This document shows positions 10,101 to 18,728 of a stretch of DNA of 64,000 nucleotides, piece by piece. Where the stretch lies: contig JABLXY010000001.1 in the NCBI GenBank assembly GCA_013177795.1, positions 310,001 through 374,000 on the forward strand. The letters are read 5' to 3'. The position numbers and the translations under genes were made by a program. The notes under the pieces were generated by a model. It saw nothing but the letters and a program-made list of their open reading frames with translations. It did not search any database and was not told the origin of the DNA. The number at the start of each line of letters is the position of its first letter. Positions within the stretch are counted from its first letter, which is position 1. This DNA comes from Syntrophaceae bacterium (GTDB lineage: Bacteria; Desulfobacterota; Syntrophia; Syntrophales; UBA2192).

Positions 10101-10378
10101 TGCCCGCCGAGATTCGGCAGGATCGCGTCGGGGCGCTCATTCTCGATGATCTCGACCATGCTCTGGAAATTGAGCGGCTCGATGTAGGTGATGTCGGCCA
10201 TGCCGGGGTCCGTCATGATCGTGGCCGGGTTCGAGTTCACGAGCACGATTTCGTAACCGAGCTTTCGCAAGGCCTTGCAGGCCTGCGTGCCGGAGTAGTC
10301 GAATTCGCAGGCCTGTCCGATGACGATAGGCCCAGAACCGATGATCATGACCTTCTTGATGTCGCTTCGTTTCGGCAT
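7178..10378 (-). CDS. carB: Carbamoyl-phosphate synthase large subunit
   Basis: This 1066-aa enzyme makes carbamoyl phosphate from bicarbonate, glutamine-derived ammonia and two ATP, for arginine and pyrimidine synthesis. It opens with the canonical MPKRSDIKK and SGPIVIGQACEFDYSG. It contains the two homologous ATP-grasp halves (the second begins near residue 550 at GGGPNRIGQGIEFDYC) and a C-terminal MGS-like allosteric domain. Length is normal. The start has AAGGGG upstream. It stands apart from carA, which is not in the window. It has a strong promoter at 10463-10491 and a 78-base leader containing a hairpin. Confidence 0.98.
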   Translation of the reverse strand: MPKRSDIKKVMIIGSGPIVIGQACEFDYSGTQACKALRKLGYEIVLVNSNPATIMTDPGMADITYIEPLNFQSMVEIIENERPDAILPNLGGQTGLNLTSELHKKGILEKYGVKVIGVQVDAIERGEDRMAFKETMNRLGIEMPKSEIAYSVEEAEAIANKLGYPVVIRPAYTMGGTGGGHVYNPEELRVIAARGLAASLVGQILVEESVLGWEELELEVVRDAKNQMITVCFIENVDAMGVHTGDSYCTAPMLTISEELQKRLQKYSYDIVEAIQVIGGTNVQFAHDPKTDRVVVIEINPRTSRSSALASKATGFPIALISAMLAGGLTLDEIPYWREGTLEKYTPWGDYVVVKFARWDFEKFPGAEDKLGTQMRAVGEVMSIGKTYKEAFQKAIRSLEKGRYGLGFAKDYNKKTLEELMDLLVEPSSDRQFIMYEALRKGASVHDLFRKTHIKHWFIEQMKELVELEEKILKTKGKDLPDSLLVQAKKDGFSDRYLSQILGIPEETIRNRRTALGVVECWDAVPVSGVENAAYYYSTYNAPDKVGTSSNRKVMVLGGGPNRIGQGIEFDYCCVHAAFALRDEGVESIMVNCNPETVSTDYDTSNKLYFEPLTVEDVLAIYEKEKPEGVIVQFGGQTPLNIAGELAKAGVKVLGTSVDTIDLAEDRDRFRQMMERLEIPMPASGMATDIDEALAIAKKLGYPLMVRPSYVLGGRGMEVVHDEEMLRRYVKNAVGVTPDRPILIDKFLDNAIECEADAISDGEDTFVPAVMEHIELAGVHSGDSACVIPPISIPARHIDTIVEYTSKIARELKVVGLMNMQYAIANDVVYVLEANPRASRTVPLVSKVCNISMARIATQLMMGRKIKDLNLRRRAIPHFGVKEAVFPFKMYPEVDPLLGPEMRSTGEVLGLADSFGLAFYKAEEAADQVLPAEGTVLITVAERDKHAALEIAREFRKLGFRIRATKGTHRFLTDNGIEAEPILKMHEGRPHIVDAIKNKEIDLIINTPSGKLSKHDDSYIRKSAIRYRVPYITTIAASAAAAKGIAAFRKGHGRARSLQSYHGDLK

Positions 10379-10409
10379 GGTGGCATCCCCTTGCAGGTTT
10401 CAATGAAAC

Positions 10410-10429
10410 GGCAGCCGCTGCTGCCGTAA
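10410..10429 (-). other. Leader hairpin in carB 5' UTR
   Basis: In the 78-base untranslated leader of carB the minus strand contains a perfect 7-bp stem ACGGCAG/CTGCCGT with a 6-base loop. It is followed by TTTCATT. The T tract is too short to call a terminator with confidence, so it could be a weak attenuator or only an mRNA-stabilising hairpin. Confidence 0.4.
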
Positions 10430-10462
10430 GTTCGCTTGAAAACTGAGTATTCAGGCGCAGGC

Positions 10463-10491
10463 ACTATAGGCGAGCCGCCCGGATTCGTCAA
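10463..10491 (-). promoter_or_regulatory. carB: Sigma-70 promoter for carB
   Basis: On the minus strand there is a -35 TTGACG (10486-10491), a 17-base spacer and a -10 TATAGT (10463-10468). The predicted start is near 10456, giving a leader of about 78 bases before the carB ATG. Confidence 0.75.
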
Positions 10492-10565
10492 GGCAAAACT
10501 CACCGCGGACCAAAAAAACAGGGAAAGGAACGGAAATGGGACGGTTACGAATCGGTGATTAGGGT

Positions 10566-11135
10566 TTAGCACCCGACGCAGAGATAGGGCTTGAGTCTCT
10601 CGAGGCGTCTTTCCTTGATCCCCCTGACCTGCAGCAGATCGTCGAGCCTCCGGAACATCCCGGCAAGCCGTCGCTGATCGAGGATCCGCTCGGCCGTCGC
10701 TTCCCCGATCCCGGGAACGAGAATGAGTTCCTCTCGGCTCGAGCGGTTGATGTCGATGGGGATGCCCAGGGCGAGGCGTTTCGCGGCCGCCATGGGCCTG
10801 ACCTCGATGGACGGCGCCTCCCCGAGGACGACCACGGTGACAGCGCCCTTCAGAGGCCCGTGAGGGCCCGCGGACACCTTCTTGCCCATTCGCCCGATTT
10901 CGGCAAGATCGAGCAGGCCCTGCAGGCTGGTTCCCCTCGGGACGAAATAGACCCCGTTTCGGCCTGCGTCACCCGCGACTTCCACCGCGACGGTTCCGGG
11001 TCCGCAAGCGGCGTGCGGGATTGCCGTGGGGGGTGACCCGAACGGGGTGATCCCGGCCCTGAGGCACGCCGCCGTGAGCGCCGCGAGGGCCAACAGCACG
11101 ATGCTGCCGAGAGCGTGGTCCCTGCCGATCTGCAT
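10566..11135 (-). CDS. ComEA-like helix-hairpin-helix protein
   Basis: This 189-aa protein has one N-terminal hydrophobic segment (about residues 8-28), a central SLBB-like region (about 50-110) and a C-terminal double helix-hairpin-helix (about 125-185). The last includes IDINRSSREELILVPGIGEA. That order matches ComEA-family DNA-binding proteins involved in DNA uptake. The natural start is the ATG at 11135, which has AAGGG upstream; a TTG nine bases earlier has no room for a ribosome-binding site. It lies between lysC and carB behind the lysC terminator. A Cys near the end of the hydrophobic segment is not a convincing lipobox. Confidence 0.75.
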   Translation of the reverse strand: MQIGRDHALGSIVLLALAALTAACLRAGITPFGSPPTAIPHAACGPGTVAVEVAGDAGRNGVYFVPRGTSLQGLLDLAEIGRMGKKVSAGPHGPLKGAVTVVVLGEAPSIEVRPMAAAKRLALGIPIDINRSSREELILVPGIGEATAERILDQRRLAGMFRRLDDLLQVRGIKERRLERLKPYLCVGC

Positions 11136-11150
11136 GCCCGGCAACCCTTG

Positions 11151-11178
11151 AAAAAGCCCCGGAACCGCAACCGGGGGC
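11151..11178 (-). terminator. Terminator after lysC
   Basis: On the minus strand a GC stem (GCCCC-C-GG paired with CCGGGGC, 11171-11178 with 11156-11162) is followed by TTTTT (11151-11155). It lies 36 bases past the lysC stop and just before the ComEA-like gene. Confidence 0.7.
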
Positions 11179-11213
11179 CGCGCCGCGCCCGGGGGCGGGC
11201 GTAAAGGGGCAGT

Positions 11214-12434
11214 CTACTTGCGGTCGAGCCCGAAGGTCTCGTGGAGGACCATCACGGCCAGTTCCGTGTACTTCGACTCGATCACGCAGGAGATCTTGAT
11301 TTCCGACGTGCTGATCATGAGAATGTTGATCCCCTCCTTGGCAAGGGCCGCGAACATCCGGGAGGCCACCCCGGCGTGGCTTCGCATGCCGACCCCGACG
11401 ATGGACACCTTGGAGATGTTCTGGTCGTACTGGACACCCTGGGCCCCGATCTCCTGGGCCACGGGACCGATGAGCCTCTCGACTTCCTTCATGTCCTTCT
11501 TTGACACGGTGAAGGAGAGGTCGGTGAAGCCGTCGATGCTGGCGTTCTGGATAATCATGTCGACGGGGATGTTGCGATCCGACAACGTCGTGAAGAGTCG
11601 GGCTGCAATCCCGGGACGGTCCGGGACGTGGACGACGGTGACCTTGGCCTGATCCCTGTCATAGGTGACTCCCGACACAACGACTGATTCCATTTCCTCA
11701 TCCTCCTTGGTGACCAGAGTCCCCGCATCGTCCGTGAAAGACGACTTCACGTACACGGGCACATCGTATTTCTTTGCCAGTTCGACCGACCGGGGGTGCA
11801 GCACCTTGGCCCCGGCGCTCGCCATCTCGAGCATTTCGTCATAGGACACCTTGTCGAGTTTTCGGGCCGCCCGGCACAGGTTGGGGTCCGTCGTGTAGAC
11901 CCCGTCGACGTCCGTGTAGATCTCGCAGACGTCCGCCTTCAGGGCGGCCGCCAGCGCCACGGCGCTCGTGTCGGAGCCCCCGCGCCCCAGGGTCGTGATG
12001 TGGTTCTCCGAGTCGACCCCCTGGAACCCGGCCACGACCACCACGTGGCCCTTCTTCAGCTCCTTCTCGATCTCGCGGGTGTCGACCTTGATGATGCGGG
12101 CCTTCGTGTGGGCCCTGTCGGTGTGGATCTTGACCTGGTGCGCCAGGAAGGACCGGGCCTTGTGCCCCATGCGGTTGAGGGTGAGCGCGAGCAGCGTCAC
12201 CGTGACCTGTTCGCCCGTCGCGATCAGGGCGTCGTATTCCCGGTCGTCGGGCCTATTGTCCGAGGCCTGGTTCGCCAGGCCGATGAGGCGGTCTGTTTCG
12301 CCCGCCATGGCGGAAAGGACGACGACGAGGTTGTTTCCCCCCTCCTTGGCGCGGATGACCCGCTCGGCCACGTTCCGGATCTTTTCCAGGTTGGCCACGG
12401 ACGTCCCGCCGTATTTCTGTACGATCAGCGCCAT
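11214..12434 (-). CDS. lysC: Aspartate kinase
   Basis: This 406-aa enzyme phosphorylates aspartate in the first step of Lys/Met/Thr/Ile synthesis. The kinase domain opens [15 protein letters not shown] and carries [14 protein letters not shown] and [16 protein letters not shown]. Two C-terminal ACT domains (about residues 265-400) imply feedback control by lysine or threonine. I chose the ATG at 12434 because GGAGG sits seven bases upstream and it gives the conserved N-terminus. A longer reading frame adds 50 residues with no homology. Its first 10 bases overlap tsaE. A terminator follows at 11151-11178. Confidence 0.96.
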   Translation of the reverse strand: MALIVQKYGGTSVANLEKIRNVAERVIRAKEGGNNLVVVLSAMAGETDRLIGLANQASDNRPDDREYDALIATGEQVTVTLLALTLNRMGHKARSFLAHQVKIHTDRAHTKARIIKVDTREIEKELKKGHVVVVAGFQGVDSENHITTLGRGGSDTSAVALAAALKADVCEIYTDVDGVYTTDPNLCRAARKLDKVSYDEMLEMASAGAKVLHPRSVELAKKYDVPVYVKSSFTDDAGTLVTKEDEEMESVVVSGVTYDRDQAKVTVVHVPDRPGIAARLFTTLSDRNIPVDMIIQNASIDGFTDLSFTVSKKDMKEVERLIGPVAQEIGAQGVQYDQNISKVSIVGVGMRSHAGVASRMFAALAKEGINILMISTSEIKISCVIESKYTELAVMVLHETFGLDRK

Positions 12435-12907
12435 GCGATTCCTCCGGATTTCAGATGGTCCTCCAGCTCTTGCAATGTCCCCGGTGGGCCTTCGATGATG
12501 AGCTCCCGGGTGTTCTCGTCGATGTAGGCCATGCGCAAGACGATCGCCGCGTCCGGCAGCAGGTCGAGAATTTTCTCCGCCCACTCGATGACGACGACCC
12601 CCCCGCCGAAGAAGTACTCCTCGTAGCCCATGTCCTCCAGGTCCGCGGGACCCGAGAGCCTGTAGGCATCGAGATGGACGAGCGGCAGCCTCCCCGGGTA
12701 CTCGTTGACCAGGGTGAACGTGGGGCTCACGACGGGCACGTTTTCCGCCACGTCGAGCCCCCGCGCGATTCCCTGGGTGAGGGTGGTCTTTCCGGAGCCG
12801 AGCTCCCCGATGAGCGCCACGATGTCACCCCGGCCCAGAAAGCTCCCGATCCGGCGGCCGATCTCGACGGTCCGCTCCCGACTATCAGAAATCAGTCTCA
12901 AAATCAA
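12425..12907 (-). CDS. tsaE: TsaE, tRNA threonylcarbamoyladenosine ATPase
   Basis: This 160-aa P-loop protein works with TsaB and TsaD to install the t6A modification at A37 of ANN-decoding tRNAs. Walker [10 protein letters not shown] lies at about 34-42. The family motif with PTFTLVNEY and the Walker B-like region VIEWAEK follow. Length is normal. It is encoded between acpS (27 bases upstream) and lysC (10-base overlap). Its partner tsaD is also in this window at about 42 kb. Confidence 0.95.
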   Translation of the reverse strand: MILRLISDSRERTVEIGRRIGSFLGRGDIVALIGELGSGKTTLTQGIARGLDVAENVPVVSPTFTLVNEYPGRLPLVHLDAYRLSGPADLEDMGYEEYFFGGGVVVIEWAEKILDLLPDAAIVLRMAYIDENTRELIIEGPPGTLQELEDHLKSGGIAWR

Positions 12908-12934
12908 TTCCTCTCTGGAGGCTCGCCGGAGGCA

Positions 12935-13306
12935 TCAGGTTTCGAACACGACGAACGCCACGGCATAAGGTCCGGTGTGTGAGACGCTGACATGAACCCT
13001 CTGCACCCCTCTGGCGTCAAGCTGCCGGCGGATCCTCTCCGAAAACTCCAGACGCGGCTTCCCGGAGCGGTCGTTGAGCAGCTCGATCTCGTTCCACGGC
13101 AGGCCGCGGGACGACCCCATGCACTTGATGAAGGCCTCCTTGGCCGCGAAACGCGCCGCGAATCGAGGCGCTGGGTCCCGGTGGCGCCTGCAGTACCGGG
13201 CCTCCCGCGCGGAGAAGGTCCGCTCGACAAACTTCTCCCCCCAGCGTGCGAGGGCCTTCCGGATGCGCTCCGCATCGGCGATGTCCACCCCGACGGCATC
13301 GATCAT
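12935..13306 (-). CDS. acpS: Holo-[acyl-carrier-protein] synthase
   Basis: This 123-aa enzyme transfers phosphopantetheine from CoA to acyl carrier protein. The conserved AVGVDIADAERI (Asp8 region, Mg binding) and RFAAKEAFIK (catalytic Glu) are present, and HVSVSHTGPYAVA closes the fold. I chose the ATG at 13306, which overlaps the folP stop by four bases, because it gives the family N-terminus; upstream sequence in frame is unrelated. Its need for CoA links it functionally to the pan genes in the window. Confidence 0.95.
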   Translation of the reverse strand: MIDAVGVDIADAERIRKALARWGEKFVERTFSAREARYCRRHRDPAPRFAARFAAKEAFIKCMGSSRGLPWNEIELLNDRSGKPRLEFSERIRRQLDARGVQRVHVSVSHTGPYAVAFVVFET

Positions 13307-14520
13307 CGTTCCCCCCTGACGGCGTCCGCCATGGCCGCCACCCTCTTCATGATGCCCACGTCGTGGACCCGGACGATGTCCGCCCCGTTCAGAATGGAGG
13401 CCGTCACGGCGGCGGCGGTTCCCTCGATGCGCTCGCTCGGTTTCTCCACCCCGGTGATCTTGCCCGTGAAGTGCTTGCGGGAGACGCCGACACAGACAGG
13501 GCATCCCAGGGCCTTGAACTCGCCGAGGTGGCGGATCAGGCGGAGGTTGTCCTCAACGCTCTTGCCGAACCCGATCCCGGGGTCGACGACGATCCGGTCC
13601 CGGGAGACGCCCGCCGACACGGCTTTTCCGATCCGTTCGTCGAGGAAACGGATGATCTCGCCGAGCAGGGAGCGGTATCGAAGGTCCCCTTTCTGCATCG
13701 TCCGGGGCGTCCCCCGCATGTGCATGAGAACGACCGGGACTCCCGCCGCGGCGACCACACGGGCCATCTGCCGGTCCCCCCGGAGCGCCGTGATGTCGTT
13801 GACGATCTCGGCCCCGGCCTCGACGGCCTGACGGGCGACCTCGGCCTTGGCCGTGTCGATGGAGACGGGCACGCCCGTTTCCCGGGTGATCAGCCCGATG
13901 AGGGGGATGACCCGGCGGAGTTCCTCCTTGAGGGGCACCGGCCTGGCGCCCGGCCTCGAGGACTCGCCCCCGATGTCGAGGATGTCCGCCCCCTCTTCGA
14001 TCAGCCGGACGGCCTGCCGCAAACCCTGCTGCGCGTCGGCGATCGCACCGCCGTCGGAAAAGGAGTCCGGCGTCATGTTGATCACCCCCATGATGAGGGT
14101 CCGGCCGGTCAGCCTGATCTCGCGCCGGGGCGTCTTGAGCACATACTCCCGCCGCCCGGCGTTGGCGAGCAGCTCCCGGATATCCGACGAGACGTCCTTC
14201 AGCCCGAAGGGCTGGAGGGCAAGCTTGTCGGCGAACCGGAGCAGCTGCTTGACGGTGCCCATGATGAGCACGTCCGTCCTCCGCACGCTGCAGTCGACGG
14301 AGCCCCGGGAAACGGCCGCGTCTCCTCCCAGAGAGAGCATCTCCTGCTTGATGATGTTGGCCACCTTCGGCGTAAGGCCTTCGATGAGCACGTTGCAGTG
14401 GCGCATCTTGGGGGCCATGGACGAGATTCCGTAGGGCTCGACGCCGATGTCCCTCAGGAGGTCCTCGGACTCCGATGCGGTCGGAGGGTGCAGGAGGCGG
14501 ATCCGGTTCTTCACGGGCAT
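13303..14520 (-). CDS. folP: Dihydropteroate synthase with N-terminal extension
   Basis: This 405-aa enzyme condenses p-aminobenzoate with 6-hydroxymethyl-dihydropterin pyrophosphate for folate. The TIM-barrel DHPS domain starts near residue 150. It shows LIMGVINMTPDSFSDGG, DIGGESSRPGA, VDPGIGFGKS and VGVSRKHFTG. About 145 residues precede it, whereas E. coli FolP is about 280 aa in total. This extension has no motif I can name. The ATG at 14520 has AAGGGG directly upstream. It overlaps acpS by four bases and lies right after a terminator hairpin that follows ftsH. Confidence 0.93.
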   Translation of the reverse strand: MPVKNRIRLLHPPTASESEDLLRDIGVEPYGISSMAPKMRHCNVLIEGLTPKVANIIKQEMLSLGGDAAVSRGSVDCSVRRTDVLIMGTVKQLLRFADKLALQPFGLKDVSSDIRELLANAGRREYVLKTPRREIRLTGRTLIMGVINMTPDSFSDGGAIADAQQGLRQAVRLIEEGADILDIGGESSRPGARPVPLKEELRRVIPLIGLITRETGVPVSIDTAKAEVARQAVEAGAEIVNDITALRGDRQMARVVAAAGVPVVLMHMRGTPRTMQKGDLRYRSLLGEIIRFLDERIGKAVSAGVSRDRIVVDPGIGFGKSVEDNLRLIRHLGEFKALGCPVCVGVSRKHFTGKITGVEKPSERIEGTAAAVTASILNGADIVRVHDVGIMKRVAAMADAVRGER

Positions 14521-14529
14521 CCCCTTATG

Positions 14530-14557
14530 AAAAAAGTGCGTCTCCGAAGAAACGCAC
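14530..14557 (-). terminator. Rho-independent terminator after ftsH, at the folP leader
   Basis: Minus strand stem GTGCGTTTC/GAGACGCAC (14549-14557 with 14536-14544, one mismatch) has a TTCG tetraloop and is followed by six T (14530-14535). It ends ftsH transcripts and lies only 10 bases before the folP start, so readthrough here would feed folP-acpS-tsaE-lysC. Confidence 0.85.
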
Positions 14558-14620
14558 CCGGTGTTGGCGACCTCTCGATGAAACACGCGCGGGCGGGTCA
14601 TGCGGCCCGGCTCCGCCCGC

Positions 14621-16450
14621 TCAGCGGGCGGGCTGCGGGACGGCTGCAGGCTCCTGCTCCGGGAGGCTGCGGCCGCTGATGATGGCATCGAGGTCTTCGG
14701 CGTTGAGCACCTCCCTCTTGATCAGTTCGTCGGCCAGGGTGTGCAGGATCTGCAGGTTCTCGGACAGGGCTTTTTTTGCGGTCTCGTATCCCTCGGTCAC
14801 GATCCGCGCGATCTCCGCGTCGATCTTCCTCGCCGTCTCCTCGCTGTAGTCCTTGTGCATGGCCAGTTCGCGGCCCAGGAAGATCTGCTCCTCCTTCTTT
14901 CCGAAGCTCATGGGGCCCATGGGGCTCATGCCCCAGTCGCAGACCATGTGCCTCGCCAGGTCGGTGGCCCTCTCGATGTCATTGCCGGCACCGGTGGTGA
15001 AGTCGTCCAGGACGAGCTCCTCGGCCGCACGGCCTCCCAGCAGGATGGCGATGCTGTTGAGCAGGTAGCGCCTCGGGTAGGTATGCTTCTCGTCCATGGG
15101 AAGCTGCTGCGTGAGGCCCAGCGCCCGGCCTCGCGGGATGATCGTGATCTTGTGGATCGGGTCGGTCCCGGGCAGCATCTTGGCCACCAGGGCGTGCCCC
15201 GCCTCGTGATAGGCCGTGATCCTCTTCTCCTTTTCGCTGATAACCATGCTCTTGCGCTCGGCCCCCATCAGGACCTTGTCCTTCGCGTACTCGAAGTCCG
15301 CCATGGAGACCTTCTCCTTGCCGTTGCGCGCCGCGTGGAGGGCCGCCTCGTTGACGAGGTTTTCGATGTCGGCGCCGGAAAAGCCCGGGGTCCCCCTCGC
15401 GATGACGGCGGTCTGGACATCCTCGGCAACGATCGTCTTGCGCATGTGCACCTCGAGGATCTTCTCCCTGCCCTTCACGTCGGGCAGCGGCACGACGACC
15501 TGGCGGTCGAATCGTCCAGGCCTCAGCAGGGCCGGGTCGAGGACGTCGGGACGGTTCGTGGCGGACACGAGGATGACCCCCTCGTTGGACTCGAACCCGT
15601 CCATCTCGACGAGCAGGGCGTTCAGGGTCTGCTCGCGTTCGTCGTGCCCTCCGCCGAGACCCGCGCCCCGGTGACGACCGACGGCATCGATCTCATCGAT
15701 GAAGATGATGCAGGGGGCGTTCTTCTTTCCCTGCATGAAGAGGTCACGGACGCGGGAGGCCCCCACCCCGACGAACATCTCGACGAAGTCCGAGCCGCTG
15801 ATCGTGAAGAACGGCACGTCGGCCTCGCCCGCGATCGCCCTCGCCAGAAGGGTCTTCCCCGTGCCCGGGGGGCCGACGAGCAGGACGCCCTTGGGGATCC
15901 GTCCGCCGAGCCGGGTGAACTTCTTCGGGTCCCGCAGGAAGTCGATGATCTCCTGCAGCTCACCCTTGGCCTCGTCGATCCCTGCGACGTCGTTGAAGGT
16001 CACCTTCTTGGACCGGTCCGTCATGAGCCGGGCACGGCTTTTGCCGAAGGACATGGCCTTCCCGCCCCCGGACTGCATCTGGCGCATGAAGAAGACCCAG
16101 ATGGCGATCAGCAGGATCGTCGGGAACCAGGAAATCAGCACCGTCATGTACCAGGGTGAGTCCTCGACGGGCTTGGCGGCGATCCGCACGCCCTTCTCCT
16201 TGAGCAGGGGCACAAGCCCCGCTTCCTTGGGGGCGTAGGTCTTGAAGCTCTTGCCGTTGACGAACTTCCCCGAGATGCTCTCCCCCTGGATGCTGACCTC
16301 GACGACCTGCCCCTTTTCGACGGCGGCGATGAAGTCGCTGAAAATGATGCTGTCCTGAGCGTTCTTCGGCTGGTTGAAGAGGTTGTAGAGCAGCACGAAG
16401 ATGAGGCTGATGATCAGCCACAGTGCGATATTCTTCTGTAAAGGATTCAA
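14621..16450 (-). CDS. ftsH: FtsH, membrane-bound AAA+ zinc metalloprotease
   Basis: This 609-aa inner-membrane hexamer degrades membrane and short-lived cytosolic proteins. Two transmembrane helices (about residues 8-24 and 101-121) flank a small periplasmic domain. The AAA+ module has Walker A GPPGTGKT near 193-200, IIFIDEIDA and the SRH region. The zinc site HEAGH lies near residue 415-420. The start is a TTG with GGAGG ten bases upstream; the N-terminus [11 protein letters not shown] is typical. It lies 96 bases after tilS, the usual tilS-ftsH-folP order. Confidence 0.97.
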   Translation of the reverse strand: MNPLQKNIALWLIISLIFVLLYNLFNQPKNAQDSIIFSDFIAAVEKGQVVEVSIQGESISGKFVNGKSFKTYAPKEAGLVPLLKEKGVRIAAKPVEDSPWYMTVLISWFPTILLIAIWVFFMRQMQSGGGKAMSFGKSRARLMTDRSKKVTFNDVAGIDEAKGELQEIIDFLRDPKKFTRLGGRIPKGVLLVGPPGTGKTLLARAIAGEADVPFFTISGSDFVEMFVGVGASRVRDLFMQGKKNAPCIIFIDEIDAVGRHRGAGLGGGHDEREQTLNALLVEMDGFESNEGVILVSATNRPDVLDPALLRPGRFDRQVVVPLPDVKGREKILEVHMRKTIVAEDVQTAVIARGTPGFSGADIENLVNEAALHAARNGKEKVSMADFEYAKDKVLMGAERKSMVISEKEKRITAYHEAGHALVAKMLPGTDPIHKITIIPRGRALGLTQQLPMDEKHTYPRRYLLNSIAILLGGRAAEELVLDDFTTGAGNDIERATDLARHMVCDWGMSPMGPMSFGKKEEQIFLGRELAMHKDYSEETARKIDAEIARIVTEGYETAKKALSENLQILHTLADELIKREVLNAEDLDAIISGRSLPEQEPAAVPQPAR

Positions 16451-16546
16451 TCCTCGCTGTCCTCCGTGATCGGGGCCGCCTCGCGGCCTTCGGTGGCGGA
16501 GCCCCTGACTTGAATTTTGTATGATTAACCCAAGAGGTTGAAAATT

Positions 16547-17986
16547 TCAAATGATTTCTGCCTTCAGGACATGTCTCGTCCCTTCGGCGACGCGGGCCCT
16601 CTCGGAGAGCCGGATGCCCGGCACCCACAGGACGGAGCAGTCGTCGGCCAGCACGGGGGTCTTGTTCCGATCGGCCCTCGGCACCTTCAGGTCGATGAAC
16701 AGCCTGCTGAGTTTCCGGCTTCCCCGCATGCCCAGCGGCTGGATCCGGTCGCCGGGCCTGGGGCTGCGCACGACCAGCGGCCCGCTGATCCGGTCGAGAT
16801 CTAGGTATGCCTTCCGCGCCGTCGCCGTCGGCACGCAGGGCGGCCGCCGCAGCACCCGGAAGCGCATGCGCAGCCCCTGGCTCTCGATCCGGACGATGCC
16901 CGGGACGGGAACCTCGGCGCAGAACAGATCACCGGCACTCTGCGGCGTTCCCGGGCCCCGCCCGCGGAGCCCGGAAGGCCCGGCACGGCTGCATTCGAGA
17001 GTGCCGCCGATCCTGCGGACCAGGACGTTGCCCGGCATGTGCAGCGTGCCGCCGCGGTTCGGGCCTTCGGCCAGCTCCAGCACGGACTGCACGTGGTCGA
17101 GGCCCACGGCACGATCCGGCCCTGCCAGGCGGCGCAGGATCTCCAGGACGACCCTGCGCCTGAGCGCGGGATGGAGCCTTGCAAGTCCCCGCAGGGGGAT
17201 CTTCGTCCCGGCCGGATCCCCCGGCCAGGACCCGAGGGCCCGCAGGGCCCGGTCCTTCATGTAATCGTCCTCCTGCCTGACCACGTCGGCCAGCCTGCAC
17301 AGGGCGTCGAGAATCGCCGGGTTGAAGCGCCTCGCCAGCTCGGGAAGCAGGACTCTTCGGATGCGGTTCCTCAGATAACGCTCGTCGGCGTTGGAGCTGT
17401 CCGTGACGAAGGACAGGCCCTCCTTTTGGCAATATCGGGCGATCTCCGCGGGCGAGCAGTCGATGAGCGGGCGGATGAAGCGTCCGCCGTCCCGCACGGG
17501 CGCAATGCCCGCGAGCCCGCTCAGGCCGGAGCCCCGGATGAGGTGCATGAGCACCGTCTCAGCCTGGTCTCCCCTGTGGTGTCCCAGCGCGATGCGGTCC
17601 GCGCCCGCCTGCCGGGCCGCCGACTCGAGGAAGGCGTATCGCCTGCGCCGCAGGAAGTCCTCCGGCGAGAGGCCCGCGCTTCGCCGGGTCATCCCGATCG
17701 AACCGGTCAGCAGGGGGATACCTCGCGCACGGCAGAGGCTGCGGACGAAGGCCTCATCACGATCCGACTCCGCCGCCCGCATTCCGTGGTTGAAGTGTGC
17801 TGCCGTGAGGGAGACCCCGAAGACCGGGCCGAGACGCTGGAGTACGGCGAGCAGAGCGACGGAGTCCGCGCCCCCGGACACCGCGGCCAGCACGTGGTCT
17901 CCCGGCCGGAGCATCCGGTGCGTCTCCACGGTCCTTCGAACCTTCGTCAGCACGTCGGCGCTCCGGTCAGCAGGCGATCCGCTCAA
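16547..17986 (-). CDS. tilS: tRNA(Ile)-lysidine synthetase
   Basis: This 479-aa ATP pyrophosphatase converts C34 of tRNA-Ile(CAT) to lysidine. The PP-loop motif SGGADS lies near residues 36-41. GHHRGDQAETVLMHLIRGSG follows as the family motif, and the C-terminal TilS domains (about 380-479) are complete. The annotated start is a TTG that overlaps the preceding HAD gene by 20 bases; a GTG at about 17953 is an alternative. Upstream gene HAD and downstream ftsH are read in the same direction. Confidence 0.94.
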   Translation of the reverse strand: MSGSPADRSADVLTKVRRTVETHRMLRPGDHVLAAVSGGADSVALLAVLQRLGPVFGVSLTAAHFNHGMRAAESDRDEAFVRSLCRARGIPLLTGSIGMTRRSAGLSPEDFLRRRRYAFLESAARQAGADRIALGHHRGDQAETVLMHLIRGSGLSGLAGIAPVRDGGRFIRPLIDCSPAEIARYCQKEGLSFVTDSSNADERYLRNRIRRVLLPELARRFNPAILDALCRLADVVRQEDDYMKDRALRALGSWPGDPAGTKIPLRGLARLHPALRRRVVLEILRRLAGPDRAVGLDHVQSVLELAEGPNRGGTLHMPGNVLVRRIGGTLECSRAGPSGLRGRGPGTPQSAGDLFCAEVPVPGIVRIESQGLRMRFRVLRRPPCVPTATARKAYLDLDRISGPLVVRSPRPGDRIQPLGMRGSRKLSRLFIDLKVPRADRNKTPVLADDCSVLWVPGIRLSERARVAEGTRHVLKAEII

Positions 17987-18629
17987 GGTCGGTGATCCTT
18001 TCGATGGCGAAATCCGGCTTCAGCCCGATCAGCTCCTCCCGGCTGCCGATCCCGTTCAGGATTGCACAGCTGCGAACCCCTGCGTTGCGGGCCAGCAGGA
18101 TGTCGTTCACCCCGTCGCCGACGACGAGGGTCTCCTCGGGCTTCGACCCGTAGCGGTCCAGCAGTGGCAGCAGGACCCGCGGGTCCGGTTTCATGAACGC
18201 CGCCGAGTCCCCGCCGATGATCTCACGGAAACACGATTCGATGCCCAGGCCCCTGCACAGGGCGAGCGAGAAGTCCGTGTTCTTGTTCGTGATGATCACC
18301 TTCGCCTTGTCGGAGAACCGGCGCAGGAGATCCAGCACGCCGGGATAGAGGACGGTCCGGTCGAGCAGATGCTCGGCGTAGTCGGATTTGAAGCGTGTGA
18401 GGGCCTCGTCGAGACGCCCCCGGTGAGCCTCTCCGAGGGACCTCTCGAGGAGTTTGCGCACGCCGTCGCCTACAAACCGGAGGATCTCCGGCTCCGGGCG
18501 ACCGGGGATTCCCATGGACCGCAGGGTGCGGTTGACGGAGCCGGCCAGGTCGGCTCCCGTGTCTGCCAGCGTGCCGTCGAGATCGAAGACCATCAGCTGC
18601 ACGAACATCCTGCCGTCAGGCTTGCTCAT
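17967..18629 (-). CDS. HAD-superfamily phosphatase, phosphoglycolate phosphatase type
   Basis: This protein of about 220 aa belongs to HAD subfamily IA. Motif I is FDLDGTLADT near the N-terminus, motif II is in VIITNKNTD, and motif III/IV is VVGDGVNDI. Such enzymes often hydrolyse 2-phosphoglycolate, but substrate cannot be fixed from sequence. The ATG at 18629 was chosen; an ATG at 18608 is possible. A much longer upstream frame has no family similarity. It heads the tilS-ftsH block and is divergent from the pan leader RNA. Confidence 0.88.
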   Translation of the reverse strand: MSKPDGRMFVQLMVFDLDGTLADTGADLAGSVNRTLRSMGIPGRPEPEILRFVGDGVRKLLERSLGEAHRGRLDEALTRFKSDYAEHLLDRTVLYPGVLDLLRRFSDKAKVIITNKNTDFSLALCRGLGIESCFREIIGGDSAAFMKPDPRVLLPLLDRYGSKPEETLVVGDGVNDILLARNAGVRSCAILNGIGSREELIGLKPDFAIERITDLERIAC

Positions 18630-18693
18630 GGGCACACTATAAGAAATCGGGGCTCCGATGACAAGAGAATAAGAGCCGGCGCGGAACCGATGC

Positions 18694-18722
18694 TTGACAG
18701 GGTGCCGTGGACATGCTAACAG
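18694..18722 (+). promoter_or_regulatory. Sigma-70 promoter for pan leader RNA and panB operon
   Basis: -35 TTGACA (18694-18699), exactly 17 bases, then -10 TAACAG (18717-18722). The expected start falls at about 18729, the A of ACCGCTTGG. The same arrangement and the same initial RNA bases occur at the panC locus. Confidence 0.7.
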
Positions 18723-18728
18723 GGTTCC

